Part shown: one piece after another, positions 16,239 to 25,707 of the stretch
Layout: each line of letters opens with the position of its first letter
Position numbering within the stretch: position 1 is the stretch's first letter
DNA from: DASXQK01 sp963757155
Lineage (GTDB): Bacteria > Pseudomonadota > Alphaproteobacteria > Dongiales > Dongiaceae
Length of the DNA: 64,000 nt
Assembly (NCBI GenBank): GCA_963757155.1
Contig: CAVWQS010000006.1
Location: 335,974 to 399,973, forward strand
Direction of reading: 5' to 3'
Position numbers and translations under genes: made by a program
The notes under the pieces: model-generated
Told to the model about the DNA's origin: nothing
The model's input: only the letters and a program-made list of their open reading frames with translations
The model's database searches: none

Positions 16239-17117
16239 TCATATGGCCATATGCTTGATCGTGCTGGGGGCTTCAAAGAACAGGTCCACGAGCTTGTACT
16301 GCCTTCCAGCGAGGCTGAAGATGTGCTCGGGAACCCGAGCTGCCATCTCCGGGACATGAACCCTCACGATCTTATCCGCACGGCTCGACCCGTATTCCCA
16401 TGTGAACCCGATGCCGAGTTCGTTGGCGACCGCCTCGAACACCCCGTCGCGCGTATCGAGAACGATCTCTGGTTTTGGTTTCACTCCCGCCGTCCGGAAG
16501 GCACGATCGACGACGCGTTGTGTGGACGACTGCTTGGTCCGGAATATCAACCGATGCCTGGCAAGTTCTGCGCATGAAACCCTCTTGGCTCGGGCCAGGG
16601 GATGACTTGGATGCACAATCGCGACGACACCTTGCCGCACGCATACCTCGCGACGAAAGCGCCCATCGCTCGGTACATCCGGCAGAACGCCCACGTCGAC
16701 CCGCTGATTGACGACGGCGTCGATGATCGATGCCCAATTTCCCATTTCAACGGTGATCTGGATGTTCGAGTAGAGACGGCGAAAAGAAGAGATCAACGCC
16801 ATACCCGGCATCGAGTTGCCAAGGCCGATGCGCAACTCGCCACCTTTCAAGGCATCCTTTTGCCGTAGTACGGCCAACGCCTGAGTCTCCAGGGCGCTCA
16901 TTTGGGATGTCACGGCAACAAACTCCCGACAGAGGGCGGTCGGCACAAGATCGTTGCCACGACGTTCGAACAGGCTGACTCCGAATTCGAACTCCAGGCT
17001 GCGTACCTGCTGGGTGACTGCAGGCTGGGTGACGCCGAGGCGTCGGGCAGCATGCGAGAAGCTGCCGGCTTCGAAGACCGCATTGACTGCGCGCACCCGT
17101 GAGCTCGTCAGCGACAT
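16239..17117 (-). CDS. LysR-family transcriptional regulator
   Basis: This 292-residue regulator has an N-terminal winged HTH (AVFEAGSFSHAARRLGVTQPAVTQQVRSLE) and a two-lobe co-inducer domain beginning near GELRIGLGNS. It is divergent from the MetE-like gene 201 bases away, the usual arrangement for a LysR protein and its target. It probably controls the methyltransferase/ABC-transporter operon in response to a metabolite of that pathway. It is the first gene inside the radC-bounded block. Confidence 0.92.
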   Translation of the reverse strand: MSLTSSRVRAVNAVFEAGSFSHAARRLGVTQPAVTQQVRSLEFEFGVSLFERRGNDLVPTALCREFVAVTSQMSALETQALAVLRQKDALKGGELRIGLGNSMPGMALISSFRRLYSNIQITVEMGNWASIIDAVVNQRVDVGVLPDVPSDGRFRREVCVRQGVVAIVHPSHPLARAKRVSCAELARHRLIFRTKQSSTQRVVDRAFRTAGVKPKPEIVLDTRDGVFEAVANELGIGFTWEYGSSRADKIVRVHVPEMAARVPEHIFSLAGRQYKLVDLFFEAPSTIKHMAI

Positions 17118-17175
17118 GGCCGATTTCCCCGAAAGCTGGCTTCAGGCCGAGACGATAGCGACGCTTCTTTGACAT

Positions 17176-17190
17176 ATAAGAGAAGGTTAT
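17176..17190. promoter_or_regulatory. Candidate LysR-type binding box
   Basis: ATAAG-AGAAG-GTTAT has inverted ATAA/TTAT ends 15 bases long. That fits the loose T-N11-A rule for LysR regulators, and it lies about 60 bases upstream of the LysR start in the divergent region. The motif is short and could be chance. Confidence 0.35.
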
Positions 17191-17318
17191 GACCTTAACG
17201 TCAATGCAAAACAATCGGTATTAAGTCCCCTCGAAGGCGTCGGTAGACCCGGAGCGCAACCTGTCCTTGGCGCGAGCGGGTAGCCGGGAATCAGACGATT
17301 ATTCGTGGAGATGCTCCG

Positions 17319-18506
17319 ATGAAGTGCAGCACCGACCGGATTCTGTCGACCCATACCGGGAGCCTCCCGCGTCCACCGGCCCTGGCCGAAGCCATTGTCG
17401 AGCATGATCGCGGCACGCTCACGTCTGCAGAGGAACTCAACCTGCGGCGGCAGATCCGGGAAGCAGTCGAGAGCGCCGTCCGGAAGCAAGGGGAGTCCGG
17501 ACTCGACATCATCAACGACGGCGAAGCGAGCAAGATCGGCTACGCAACCTATGTGCGGGAGCGACTTTCCGGCTTTGAAGGGAAGGGTAGGGGACTGACC
17601 ATCTGGGACCTGCATGATGTACCGGAGTTCGCGGAGCGTTCGCTGGCAGGTCTTGATCCGATGGTGCCTGCCTGCACAGGGCCGATCGTCTACCAAGGCC
17701 GGGTGGCTCTGGAAGAGGATATCGCGAATCTGAAGGCGGCCGCGGAAAAGGCTGAACCCGCCGACGTGTTCATGACGGCAGCCTCGCCGGGAGTGATCGC
17801 GATATACCTGGAAAACCAGCACTACCCGACGGCGGAAGAGTATTGGCAGGCCATCGCCGAGGCGATGCGAACCGAATACGAAGCAATCGCTGAGGCCGGG
17901 TTCGTCCTGCAAATCGACGCACCTGATCTCGCGATGGGACGACATGTCGGCACGGAGCTTCTTGACCTTGAGGAGTTTCGCCGGCAGGTGGCTGTGCGCG
18001 TGGAACTGCTCAATCACGCATGCCGCAACATTCCCTCGGAGAAGATGCGACTGCATCTCTGTTGGGGCAATTATCTCGGGCCACATCACCATGACGTGGC
18101 GTTGAGTGATCTTGTCGACATTCTCTTGCGCTGCAAGGCAGGCGCCATGTCGTTCGAGGCGGCCAACCCGCGCCACCAGCATGAGTGGCGCGTCTGGGAG
18201 GATGTCAAGCTGCCGGATGACACGGTCCTCATTCCCGGCGTAATCGACACCTGTAGCAGCTATGTCGAGCATCCGGAGATCGTGGCTGAGCGAATCGTCC
18301 GTTTCGCCGAGCTGGTTGGTCGGGAGCGCGTCATCGCGGGCACGGATTGCGGCTTCGCCAATTTTGCGTCCTATCAAATCGTTGACCCGAAGATCGCGTG
18401 GATGAAGTTGGCCTCGCTGGCTGAAGGAGCTGAGCTCGCCTCGCACCGCTTGTGGAACATCTCGCGAAAAGAGAACCCCGCGCGCCGAGCTGGCGTCGTC
18501 GGGTAG
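17319..18506 (+). CDS. Cobalamin-independent methionine synthase-like (MetE C-terminal core) methyltransferase
   Basis: This 395-residue protein matches only the catalytic barrel of MetE, about half the size of full MetE. The zinc ligands appear in order: HLC in RLHLCWGN, Glu in SFEAANPR, and Cys in IAGTDCGF. The N terminus STHTGSLPRPP is the family's typical opening. Stand-alone members transfer methyl or alkyl groups between thiols and corrinoid or small-molecule donors, and some are epoxyalkane:CoM transferases. It has no folate-binding N-terminal half. Sitting at the head of a urea/amide-type importer operon, it more likely processes an imported sulfur compound than makes methionine. GGAG precedes the ATG. 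Confidence 0.85.
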   Translation: MKCSTDRILSTHTGSLPRPPALAEAIVEHDRGTLTSAEELNLRRQIREAVESAVRKQGESGLDIINDGEASKIGYATYVRERLSGFEGKGRGLTIWDLHDVPEFAERSLAGLDPMVPACTGPIVYQGRVALEEDIANLKAAAEKAEPADVFMTAASPGVIAIYLENQHYPTAEEYWQAIAEAMRTEYEAIAEAGFVLQIDAPDLAMGRHVGTELLDLEEFRRQVAVRVELLNHACRNIPSEKMRLHLCWGNYLGPHHHDVALSDLVDILLRCKAGAMSFEAANPRHQHEWRVWEDVKLPDDTVLIPGVIDTCSSYVEHPEIVAERIVRFAELVGRERVIAGTDCGFANFASYQIVDPKIAWMKLASLAEGAELASHRLWNISRKENPARRAGVVG

Positions 18507-18600
18507 TCCCCCGCATCGATCGCGGCGGTCCGCGTGAAGGCGCTCGCCGAAGCCAATCAAATCCATGAATCGCCAATTCGTCTCAAGAGGAGATCGTAGG

Positions 18601-19839
18601 ATGGACATTTCTCGTAGAGCTTTTCTTCAATCGGCCGCGATTGGCTCTGCCGCCGTGGGCAGCTTGGCATTCGAGAGCCAGCCGAGCTGGGCACAGGCTG
18701 ACAGCGTAAACGTCGGGTCGCTTCACGACCTGTCGGGCGCGGTGGATGTCTACGGCATTCCGTCGCATATGTGCATGAAGATCGCGATCGAGGAGATAAA
18801 CGCTGCCGGCGGGCTGTTGGGCAAGAAGATCGAGCTCAAGGTCTACGACGGGCAATCCGATATCAAGAAGTACCCCCAGTACGCTCAGCGTGCAGCTCTG
18901 GAAGACAAGGTGGTGATGTTGCAAGGCGCGATCACCGGGGCATCGCGCGAGGCGACCCGACCGGTACTGCGCCGTTACAAGGTTCCATTCGTGTATGGGA
19001 CGATCTACGAAGGCGGTCTTTGCGAGATGAATGCCATTTCGGTGAACACCGGCAGCGATCAGCAAGCCGTGCCGCTGCTCGAATGGTCCTTCAAGAACCT
19101 GGGCAAGAAGGTCTTCTACATTGGCGCAGACTACAATGCGCCTCGGAACATCGGCATTTGGACGCGCTATCTCGCTCAGCAGCATGGTGGCGAGGTTGTC
19201 GGCGATGACTACTACCCGCTCGACGTCACTGATTTCAGCACGGCGATCAGCAAGATCCAGGCCGCCAAGCCCGACTATGTGCACTCTTGCCTTGTCGGCG
19301 GACCTCACATGTCGTTTTACAGACAGTGGGCAGCGGCCGGCATGCTGCACAAGACTCCGATCGTCTCCATCGTGTTCGCCGGGGGCAACGAGCACATGGT
19401 CCTGACACCGGAAGAGACGGACGGCATCATCGTCGCCTACAACTACTTTCAAGAACTTGATGCGCCGGAGAACAAGGTGTTCCTAAAAAGAGTGGAGGCG
19501 GCGGCGGGCGCCGACCACCCATATGTGAACGGAATCGCGATCGGCGGCTACAATGGGCCGATGATCTGGGCGGAGGCTGTCAAGAAGGCCGGCAGCTTCG
19601 AGCGGGGCGCCCTGATGGCCGCCGTCGCTCAGGGCATCGAGTGGAACGGGCCGGGTGGGCAAATGGTCTTGGACGGCAAGACCCACAGCACCCAGCAGGA
19701 CGTTCACATCATCCAGGTCAAAGACCGCAAGTGGACCCTCATCGAGACGAAGAAGCAGGTGCCGCCCTACGACTTCGCCGGACGATGCGATTTGATCAAG
19801 AATCCCCGGAACACGGAGATATTGGTCCCTCTCGTGTGA
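18601..19839 (+). CDS. ABC transporter substrate-binding protein, urea/amide (UrtA/FmdD-like) type
   Basis: The start at 18601 follows AGGAGATCGTAGG. The protein has 412 residues. An N-terminal twin-arginine signal (ISRRAFLQSAA) with a hydrophobic stretch indicates export. The type I periplasmic-binding fold (VGSLHDLSGAVDVYG, EEINAAGGLLGKKIELKVYDGQS, ALEDKVVMLQGAITGASREATRPVL) resembles the UrtA/FmdD branch of branched-chain amino-acid binding proteins. That branch includes binders of urea, short amides and related polar compounds. It lies 94 bases after the MetE-like gene and is followed by permease and ATPase genes. Confidence 0.87.
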   Translation: MDISRRAFLQSAAIGSAAVGSLAFESQPSWAQADSVNVGSLHDLSGAVDVYGIPSHMCMKIAIEEINAAGGLLGKKIELKVYDGQSDIKKYPQYAQRAALEDKVVMLQGAITGASREATRPVLRRYKVPFVYGTIYEGGLCEMNAISVNTGSDQQAVPLLEWSFKNLGKKVFYIGADYNAPRNIGIWTRYLAQQHGGEVVGDDYYPLDVTDFSTAISKIQAAKPDYVHSCLVGGPHMSFYRQWAAAGMLHKTPIVSIVFAGGNEHMVLTPEETDGIIVAYNYFQELDAPENKVFLKRVEAAAGADHPYVNGIAIGGYNGPMIWAEAVKKAGSFERGALMAAVAQGIEWNGPGGQMVLDGKTHSTQQDVHIIQVKDRKWTLIETKKQVPPYDFAGRCDLIKNPRNTEILVPLV

Positions 19840-19877
19840 GATGGATATTTTTTCCTAATCGCGAGTCCGAGGCGCCC

Positions 19878-20744
19878 GTGGATCAAGCAATCGCTCTGAC
19901 GATCGCCATCGTGACGAGTGTCGCTTTGCTGACACTCATCAGCCTCGGACTCGCGGTGATCTTCGGCATGATGCGCGTGATCAATTTCGCGCATGGCGAA
20001 TTCATCATGTTGGGTGGCTACGCTACCGTCATGGCCTCGCGGGAAGGCGTGAACATATGGATTGCCATGCTGGTCGTGGCCCCCATCACTGTCGGGCTGG
20101 TTGGGATCGTAGCCGAACGCTTCCTTATTCGCCGGTTCTACGGGCAGACCGTCACCACCATGCTGGCGACGTGGGGCCTCAGCCTGTTCCTGATCGGATT
20201 GGTCACCGCCATCTTCGGCAACACGACCCGTGGTGTGGCCGCGCCGCTCGGGAGCGTCGCGATCGGCGCCTATTCAGTCAGCGCCTATCAACTCGTCCTT
20301 ATCGCAATTAGCTTCATGGTCACGGCGTTCTGCTTTCTGGGCCTGGCCAAGACGCGATGGGGCCTGATCGCACGCGGCACGATGCGCAACCCCGACATGG
20401 CGTCGACCCTCGGGATCGACCCGGTCGGGGTCTATACAGCGACCTTTGCCGTTGGGGCGGCTCTAAGCGGTTTGGCGGGGGGTCTGCTCGCTCCCATGTC
20501 CGGAGTCATTCCCTATATGGGCGCCACCTACGTCGCCCGAGCCTTCGTTACGGTCATCAGCGGCGGGAGTGCCCTGATTGCGGGCACGGTTTCCGCGGCC
20601 GCGCTGTTCGGCCCCCTTGAGGCAGTGTTCTCCTTGGTCGCCACGCCTGTCATTGGGCAAGCGGCATTGCTCATAGCCGCAATCGTTTTGCTGCGGGTGA
20701 TGCCTCAGGGCATTTCTGGGCGCTGGCAGGGAACCCGCCGATGA
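19878..20744 (+). CDS. ABC transporter permease, LivH/UrtB-like
   Basis: The GTG start at 19878, after CCGAGG, gives a 288-residue integral membrane protein. It opens with GLAVIFGMMRVINFAHGEFIMLGGY, the signature first segments of LivH-type permeases. About eight hydrophobic helices follow. It forms one half of the inner-membrane channel with the next gene, which it overlaps by ATGA-like spacing. Confidence 0.9.
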   Translation: MDQAIALTIAIVTSVALLTLISLGLAVIFGMMRVINFAHGEFIMLGGYATVMASREGVNIWIAMLVVAPITVGLVGIVAERFLIRRFYGQTVTTMLATWGLSLFLIGLVTAIFGNTTRGVAAPLGSVAIGAYSVSAYQLVLIAISFMVTAFCFLGLAKTRWGLIARGTMRNPDMASTLGIDPVGVYTATFAVGAALSGLAGGLLAPMSGVIPYMGATYVARAFVTVISGGSALIAGTVSAAALFGPLEAVFSLVATPVIGQAALLIAAIVLLRVMPQGISGRWQGTRR

Positions 20745-21787
20745 TGAAGAGCAGCTTCAGCAACGCATCCAACTTTGCCCTGGTGGTACTGTTGCTGGTG
20801 TTTGCGGCTATCGGTCCGCTTGTCTTCGGGCAGTTCGACCTGCTGCAGATGTCAACTTTCTCCGCGATGGCACTGGCCACCTTGGGCCTGGCGCTTGCCT
20901 GGGGCTACGTCGGCATCCTCAGCTTCGGCCACGCCGCCTTCTTCGGCCTGGGCGCCTATGCCTATGCGATAGCGACGATCAACCTGGGAGATAGCACTCT
21001 CGCGATACCAGTGGCGATCGCGCTGCCGACCGTATTCTCACTGCTGCTCGGCTATCTCCTCTTCTTCGGGCGAGTGGGAGACGTCTATCTCGCCGTAATC
21101 ACCCTATGCGTGACGCTCATCCTTTTCAGCTTCATGAACTCGACGGCCGATCCTTCCTATAAAGTCGGATCGGCGCTGCTTGGAGGCTTCAACGGTATCG
21201 ACTCCGTGCCCCCGCTCAACTGGCCCGGTCAGCCGGATGCGGCTCTGGATCCCTCGGAGATGTTCCGCCTTTGCCTGATGGTCCTGGCAGCTGCCTACTG
21301 CCTGATTCGATTGCTCCTGCGCAGCAGCATCGGTCGGATCATGGTCGCGATTCGCGAGAACGAGTTGAGGAGCGAGCTCATTGGCTATGACGTTCGGCTC
21401 TACAAAATGCTCGCCTTCGCAATCAGCGCAGCCATAGCCGGCCTCGCCGGCTGCCTTTTCACTGCCAACAACGGCTATGTCGGTCCGACGGCCTTCGATA
21501 TCAATCAAGCCTCGCAGTTTCTGCTCTGGGTCATTGCTGGCGGCCTCGGGACGCTGTCCGGACCGCTGATTGCCAGTTTCGGCTTCCAATACCTGCAGAC
21601 CTTTCTCGGAACCAACCAAATTCTCAACACGTCTCTGGTGTTCGGCGCGATCATCATCTTCTTTGTCCTGCTCGTCCCGCGCGGCATCCTACCGACGCTA
21701 CGCGATGGACCGAAAGCCTTCTCGGTGCTCGCGCGGGCCTTCAGGCGCAGGCTCCGCACCGAGCGACGGCTCGAGAGGCGGACATGA
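20741..21787 (+). CDS. ABC transporter permease, LivM/UrtC-like
   Basis: This 348-residue membrane protein has about nine hydrophobic helices. The LivM hallmark GLALAWGYVGILSFGHAAFFGLGAY and the cytoplasmic coupling region RSSIGRIMVAIRENELRSELIGYDVRLYK, which contacts the ATPase, are both present. It overlaps both neighbours by four bases. It is the second channel subunit of the importer. Confidence 0.92.
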   Translation: MMKSSFSNASNFALVVLLLVFAAIGPLVFGQFDLLQMSTFSAMALATLGLALAWGYVGILSFGHAAFFGLGAYAYAIATINLGDSTLAIPVAIALPTVFSLLLGYLLFFGRVGDVYLAVITLCVTLILFSFMNSTADPSYKVGSALLGGFNGIDSVPPLNWPGQPDAALDPSEMFRLCLMVLAAAYCLIRLLLRSSIGRIMVAIRENELRSELIGYDVRLYKMLAFAISAAIAGLAGCLFTANNGYVGPTAFDINQASQFLLWVIAGGLGTLSGPLIASFGFQYLQTFLGTNQILNTSLVFGAIIIFFVLLVPRGILPTLRDGPKAFSVLARAFRRRLRTERRLERRT

Positions 21788-23220
21788 CCGCGAGGCCGAT
21801 CCTGGAGACGCGTGGGCTCACATGCCGCTTTGGCGGGGTCACGGCGGTGGACAATGTCGACTTCGCGATTGCCGAAGGCGAGCTCCGATGCCTGATCGGA
21901 CCGAATGGTGCCGGCAAAAGCACGCTGTTCAGGTGCATGACCCGTCAACAGCGGCCGACCAAGGGAGAGATCCTGCTCCGTGGCCGTAGCCTGGCTGGCT
22001 ACCATCCGCACCAGATCGCCAGGATGGGAGTGGCCATCAAGAATCAGATCCCCAGTGTCTATGGCGGACTCAGCGTCCGCGAGAATATCTGGCTGGCCGG
22101 GCGACGCGCCCATCGCGGCGGGGAATTGGGGCAAGCCGTCGAGACCGTGCTGGAGGAAATTGGGTTCGGCGATTCCTTACGCTCCGCCCGTAGGGTGGAC
22201 GAGCTGTCCCACGCACATAGGCAGTGGGTTGAACTCGGCATGCTCCTGGCGACCAGCCCAGCGCTGGCACTGCTCGATGAGCCTGCGGCGGGAATGACGC
22301 GGGAGGAGATGCTGAAGACGGTCAAGCTCATCAAGCACCTCAATCAACGCGCGACGATCATCGTCGTCGAACATGATCTCGAATTCATCGCGCTCCTCGC
22401 CACACGGGTCACCGTCCTTCACCGTGGGGCAATCCTTGTCGAAGAACTCGATGGAGAACATCGCCCGGAATCAACTGGTCCGGGATATCTACTTGGGCAC
22501 CCAGTGGCAGGCCAAGCAATGATCCTGTCGGTGAGGGACGTCAGCGCCGGCTATGGTTCCGTGCCCGTCCTGCGCAACATCAGTTTGGCTCAGGCAGAGG
22601 GTGAAGTGCTGGGTGTGGTGGGTCACAACGGCATGGGCAAGACGACGCTTCTCCGCGCCTTGATGGGCCTGGTGAAGACCGAGTCCGGCGCGATTGATTT
22701 CGATGGCCGGCGGATCGAGGCAGCGCTTGCCTATCGTCGAAGCTTGCTCGGTATAGGGTATATTCCCCAAGGCAATTCCGGGTTTCCAGACCTCACTGTT
22801 GCGGAGAATCTGGCTCTTGCCACTGCGGTCAGAGGGCGTGGCGACCTCATGACGATGGACGCGATCCTGGACCTGTTCCCAAGGCTCGGAGAACTGCTGA
22901 GCCGTCGCGGCGCTGCGCTCAGTGGCGGCGAGCGGCAACTTCTGTCGATTGCGCGTGCTGTCATCCGCTCACCACGCCTGCTCTTGCTCGACGAGATGAC
23001 CGAGGGGGTGCAACCTTCGATCGTCGAAGAGATAGCCGAACGCCTCAGGAATCTCCACGACCAGATCGGCATGAGCATTCTGATCGTCGATCAGGAACTG
23101 GCTTTTGTGGCCTTCCTCGCCACCCGGGTTCTCGTGCTGCAGAACGGGCAGGTCGTCAAAGAGCTTGCAGCCGACGAGCTTTCCGACCCGGAGATTCTCG
23201 GCGGCTTTGGTGGGGCGTAA
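21784..23220 (+). CDS. Fused LivG-LivF/UrtD-UrtE-type ABC ATPase
   Basis: This 478-residue polypeptide holds two complete ABC domains that are normally separate proteins. Domain 1 has Walker A GPNGAGKST, Walker B LALLDEPAAG, and a signature LSHAHRQ in place of LSGGQ. The form resembles the LSHGQKQ of UrtD. Domain 2 has Walker A GHNGMGKTT, signature LSGGERQ and Walker B LLLLDEMTEG. Domain 2 begins near residue 245 at MILSVRDVSAGYG, after a short linker. The fusion fixes the ATPase heterodimer in one chain. The UrtD-like signature supports a urea/amide-type substrate. Confidence 0.9.
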   Translation: MTARPILETRGLTCRFGGVTAVDNVDFAIAEGELRCLIGPNGAGKSTLFRCMTRQQRPTKGEILLRGRSLAGYHPHQIARMGVAIKNQIPSVYGGLSVRENIWLAGRRAHRGGELGQAVETVLEEIGFGDSLRSARRVDELSHAHRQWVELGMLLATSPALALLDEPAAGMTREEMLKTVKLIKHLNQRATIIVVEHDLEFIALLATRVTVLHRGAILVEELDGEHRPESTGPGYLLGHPVAGQAMILSVRDVSAGYGSVPVLRNISLAQAEGEVLGVVGHNGMGKTTLLRALMGLVKTESGAIDFDGRRIEAALAYRRSLLGIGYIPQGNSGFPDLTVAENLALATAVRGRGDLMTMDAILDLFPRLGELLSRRGAALSGGERQLLSIARAVIRSPRLLLLDEMTEGVQPSIVEEIAERLRNLHDQIGMSILIVDQELAFVAFLATRVLVLQNGQVVKELAADELSDPEILGGFGGA

Positions 23221-23267
23221 CTTGTGCCCAATTTGCTTAGGCGGCGCCGGGTTTGCCTCGTTGAATT

Positions 23268-24131
23268 ATGTGGCTTGATCGCTATCGCGGTTTGCTCTGC
23301 GATCTGGATGGCTGCCTCGTTCTCGCAGGTCGGCCGCTCCCTGGCGCGCGGGAACTCATAACCTATGCGGGAGACAGATTGTTCATCGTCTCGAACAATT
23401 CGATAGATACGCCCAAAACGCTCTCGGCAAAGCTCGCCCGTATCCGCCTGCCAGTCGCCGCAGATCGGATCGCTCTCGCGGGTGCGACCGCGGTCGAGCA
23501 ACTAGCCGCATCGGCACGTGGTGCCCATACTGCGATCTATGGTTCGCCGGCAATCATCGACTATGCCATATCGCTGGGCCTCGTGGTGGACGACGAACAT
23601 CCCGACGTCGTGCTGCTGACTCGCGATGTTCGTTTCTCCTACTCTCGGCTGCACCGGATCGTTCGGCAGATTGAGAGTGGTGCCCAGCTCGTTGTCTCCA
23701 ACATGGATTTGTCGCATCCCGGTGCCGCAGGAGTTCGAATCTTCGAGACGGGCGTCCTGCTGGAGACCGTCAAGGCGTGTCTGCCCGATCTTCGCTACAG
23801 GCCGATCGGCAAGCCGTCCCCTGTGCTGTATCAGGCGGCCATGCGCCGGATTTCGGCCGCTGGCGAGGAGCTTCTGGCGATCGGCGACAATCCAGCCACA
23901 GACGGCGAGGGCGCGCGGCGCATGGGCATTGGTTGCATATTGGTGGGACCCAGTGCAGAGGCGCAATTCACTGGCCTCGCCGCAATGCTACAAAGCCAGG
24001 AGGCGCCTCACCGGTTCTTCGATAAGAAGCGTGGAATAGGTAAGGCGAACAGGGCGGCAATTGCAGACAGCGGCCCAAGTCAAATGTCGCCGAAGGAGCG
24101 AGGCAATGGCTCGGGCGTCGGCGAGGCATAA
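23268..24131 (+). CDS. HAD-IIA (NagD-like) phosphatase
   Basis: This 287-residue NagD-type HAD hydrolase has motif I CDLDGCLV with the DxDGxL nucleophile. Motif II is IVSNNS, Lys of motif III lies in IGKPSP, and motif IV is GDNPATDGEGA. The family dephosphorylates small phosphoesters such as sugar or nucleotide phosphates. It ends the transporter operon, 47 bases after the ATPase gene. It lies just inside the second radC repeat and has an unusually long, low-complexity C-terminal tail. Confidence 0.85.
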   Translation: MWLDRYRGLLCDLDGCLVLAGRPLPGARELITYAGDRLFIVSNNSIDTPKTLSAKLARIRLPVAADRIALAGATAVEQLAASARGAHTAIYGSPAIIDYAISLGLVVDDEHPDVVLLTRDVRFSYSRLHRIVRQIESGAQLVVSNMDLSHPGAAGVRIFETGVLLETVKACLPDLRYRPIGKPSPVLYQAAMRRISAAGEELLAIGDNPATDGEGARRMGIGCILVGPSAEAQFTGLAAMLQSQEAPHRFFDKKRGIGKANRAAIADSGPSQMSPKERGNGSGVGEA

Positions 24132-24169
24132 GCACGCGCTCATGATCTCTTCCGATCCAGTGCCTCAGT

Positions 24170-24865
24170 CTACAACAGCCCCAGGCTCCTCAAGCTCGCA
24201 TGCCCCTTGCGTCCGACCACGACATGATCGTGCAGCAGGATGTCGAGCTTCTCCAGCGCGGCGGCGCAGGCCTTGGTGATGGCGATGTCGTCGCGCGACG
24301 GGGTCGGATCGCCGGAGGGGTGGTTGTGCACCATGATGATGGCGCGCGCCCCCAGCTCGAGGGCCCGTTTGGCGACCTCGCGGGGATAGACCGGGGCGTG
24401 GTTGACGGTGCCGGTCTGCTGGCGCTCATGGGCGATGAGTGCATTGCGGCCGTCGAGGAAGAGCAGATGGAACTGCTCGATCTTCTCCTCGGCCAGATTG
24501 GCGCGGCAATAGTCGAGCAGGCTCTGCCAATTGGCCATGACCGGCCGCTCGCTCAGATCCTGGCGGCTCATCAGCAAGGCGGCGGCGCGCACGGTCTTGA
24601 GGCTGGCGATGGCGGCCTCGCCCATGCCTTTGACCTTCAATAGCTCGGCGGGGGTCGCCGCGACCACGCCGGCGAAGCTCGAGAAGCGGTGGAGCAGATC
24701 CTTGGCCAGCGGCTTGACGTCGATGCGCGGAATGGCTTGGGCCAGCAGGAGCTCGAGCAGCTCGTAATCGGCGAAGGCCTCGGGGCCTTTCTCCAGCAGC
24801 TTCTCGCGGAGGCGCTGCCGGTGGCCGAGGTAATGCGGCTTTTCCGGCGGCGCGTCCTTCAACAC
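24170..24865 (-). CDS. radC: RadC-family (JAB/MPN domain) protein
   Basis: This full-length 231-residue protein starts with RadC hallmarks GHRQRLREKLLEKG and helix-hairpin-helix residues around LLKVKGMGEAAIASL. The metal-dependent JAMM motif HNHPSGDPTPSRDD lies near residue 180. Despite its name, a direct DNA-repair role for RadC is disputed. It is the third gene of a sfsA-map-radC run on the minus strand, a gene order common in alphaproteobacteria. Its last 28 codons are partly duplicated at 16.1 kb. Confidence 0.93.
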   Translation of the reverse strand: MLKDAPPEKPHYLGHRQRLREKLLEKGPEAFADYELLELLLAQAIPRIDVKPLAKDLLHRFSSFAGVVAATPAELLKVKGMGEAAIASLKTVRAAALLMSRQDLSERPVMANWQSLLDYCRANLAEEKIEQFHLLFLDGRNALIAHERQQTGTVNHAPVYPREVAKRALELGARAIIMVHNHPSGDPTPSRDDIAITKACAAALEKLDILLHDHVVVGRKGHASLRSLGLL

Positions 24866-24876
24866 GAGGGAATCGG

Positions 24877-25699
24877 CTAGTAGGGCGGGGCGTCGAGACC
24901 CACGAGGGAGCGGGTGAAGATCTCCACCCCCTCGGCGGTCACGCCGACCGTATGCTCGAACTGAGCGGAGAGGGAGCGGTCGCGGGTGACGGCCGTCCAG
25001 CCGTCGTCCAGCACCTTCACCTCGAAGCGGCCGGCATTGATCATCGGCTCGATGGTGAAGAACATGCCTTCCTTCAGCTCGGGTCCGGTGCCGGCGCGCC
25101 CGAAATGCAGCACGCTGGGCGCGTCATGGAAGACGCGGCCGATGCCATGGCCGCAGAAGTCGCGCACCACCGAGAAGCGCTCGCCCTCGGCCAGCTTCTG
25201 GATCGCCTCGCCGATATCGCCCAGCCGGGCCCCGGGCCGGACCACCTCGATGCCCGCCATCATGGCGCGATAGGTGGCATCGACCAGGCGGCTCGCCTTC
25301 ACGCTCGGCTTGCCGACGTAATACATGCGGCTGGTATCGCCATGCCAGCCGTCGAGGATCACCGTGACGTCGATATTGACGATATCGCCGTCGAGGAGCT
25401 TCCGGTCGCCGGGGATGCCGTGGCAGACGACATGGTTGATCGAGGTGCAGATCGACTTGGGAAACCCGCGGTAGTTGAGTGGGGCAGGGATCGCCTGGCG
25501 ATCCACGATGAAGTCATGGCAGAGCTTGTCGAGGGCGCCCGTCGTCACCCCCTCGCGCACATGGGGCGTGATGAAATCGAGGGTCTCGGCGGCGAGCTTG
25601 GCCGGCCTTGCGCATGGAATCGAAGGCCTCGGGTCCATGCAGCTTGATGCGCCTGGCCTCGCCCGACCATTCGGTCGGTGTTTCCTGTCGGGAGTTCAT
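24877..25699 (-). CDS. map: Type I methionine aminopeptidase, frameshift near N terminus
   Basis: The enzyme removes the initiator methionine from nascent proteins. Dinuclear-metal ligands are present: D in DIVNIDVTV, D in GWHGDTSRMY, H in CGHGIGRVFH, E in FFTIEPMIN and E in QFEHTVGV. The N terminus (MNSRQETPTEW through FDSMRKAG) lies in another frame. One extra C near 25603 separates it from KLAAETLDFITPHV. Corrected, the protein is about 273 residues, as expected. Loss of this essential enzyme is implausible, so the indel is probably an assembly error. Confidence 0.92.
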
Positions 25700-25707
25700 G
25701 CCCGCAA

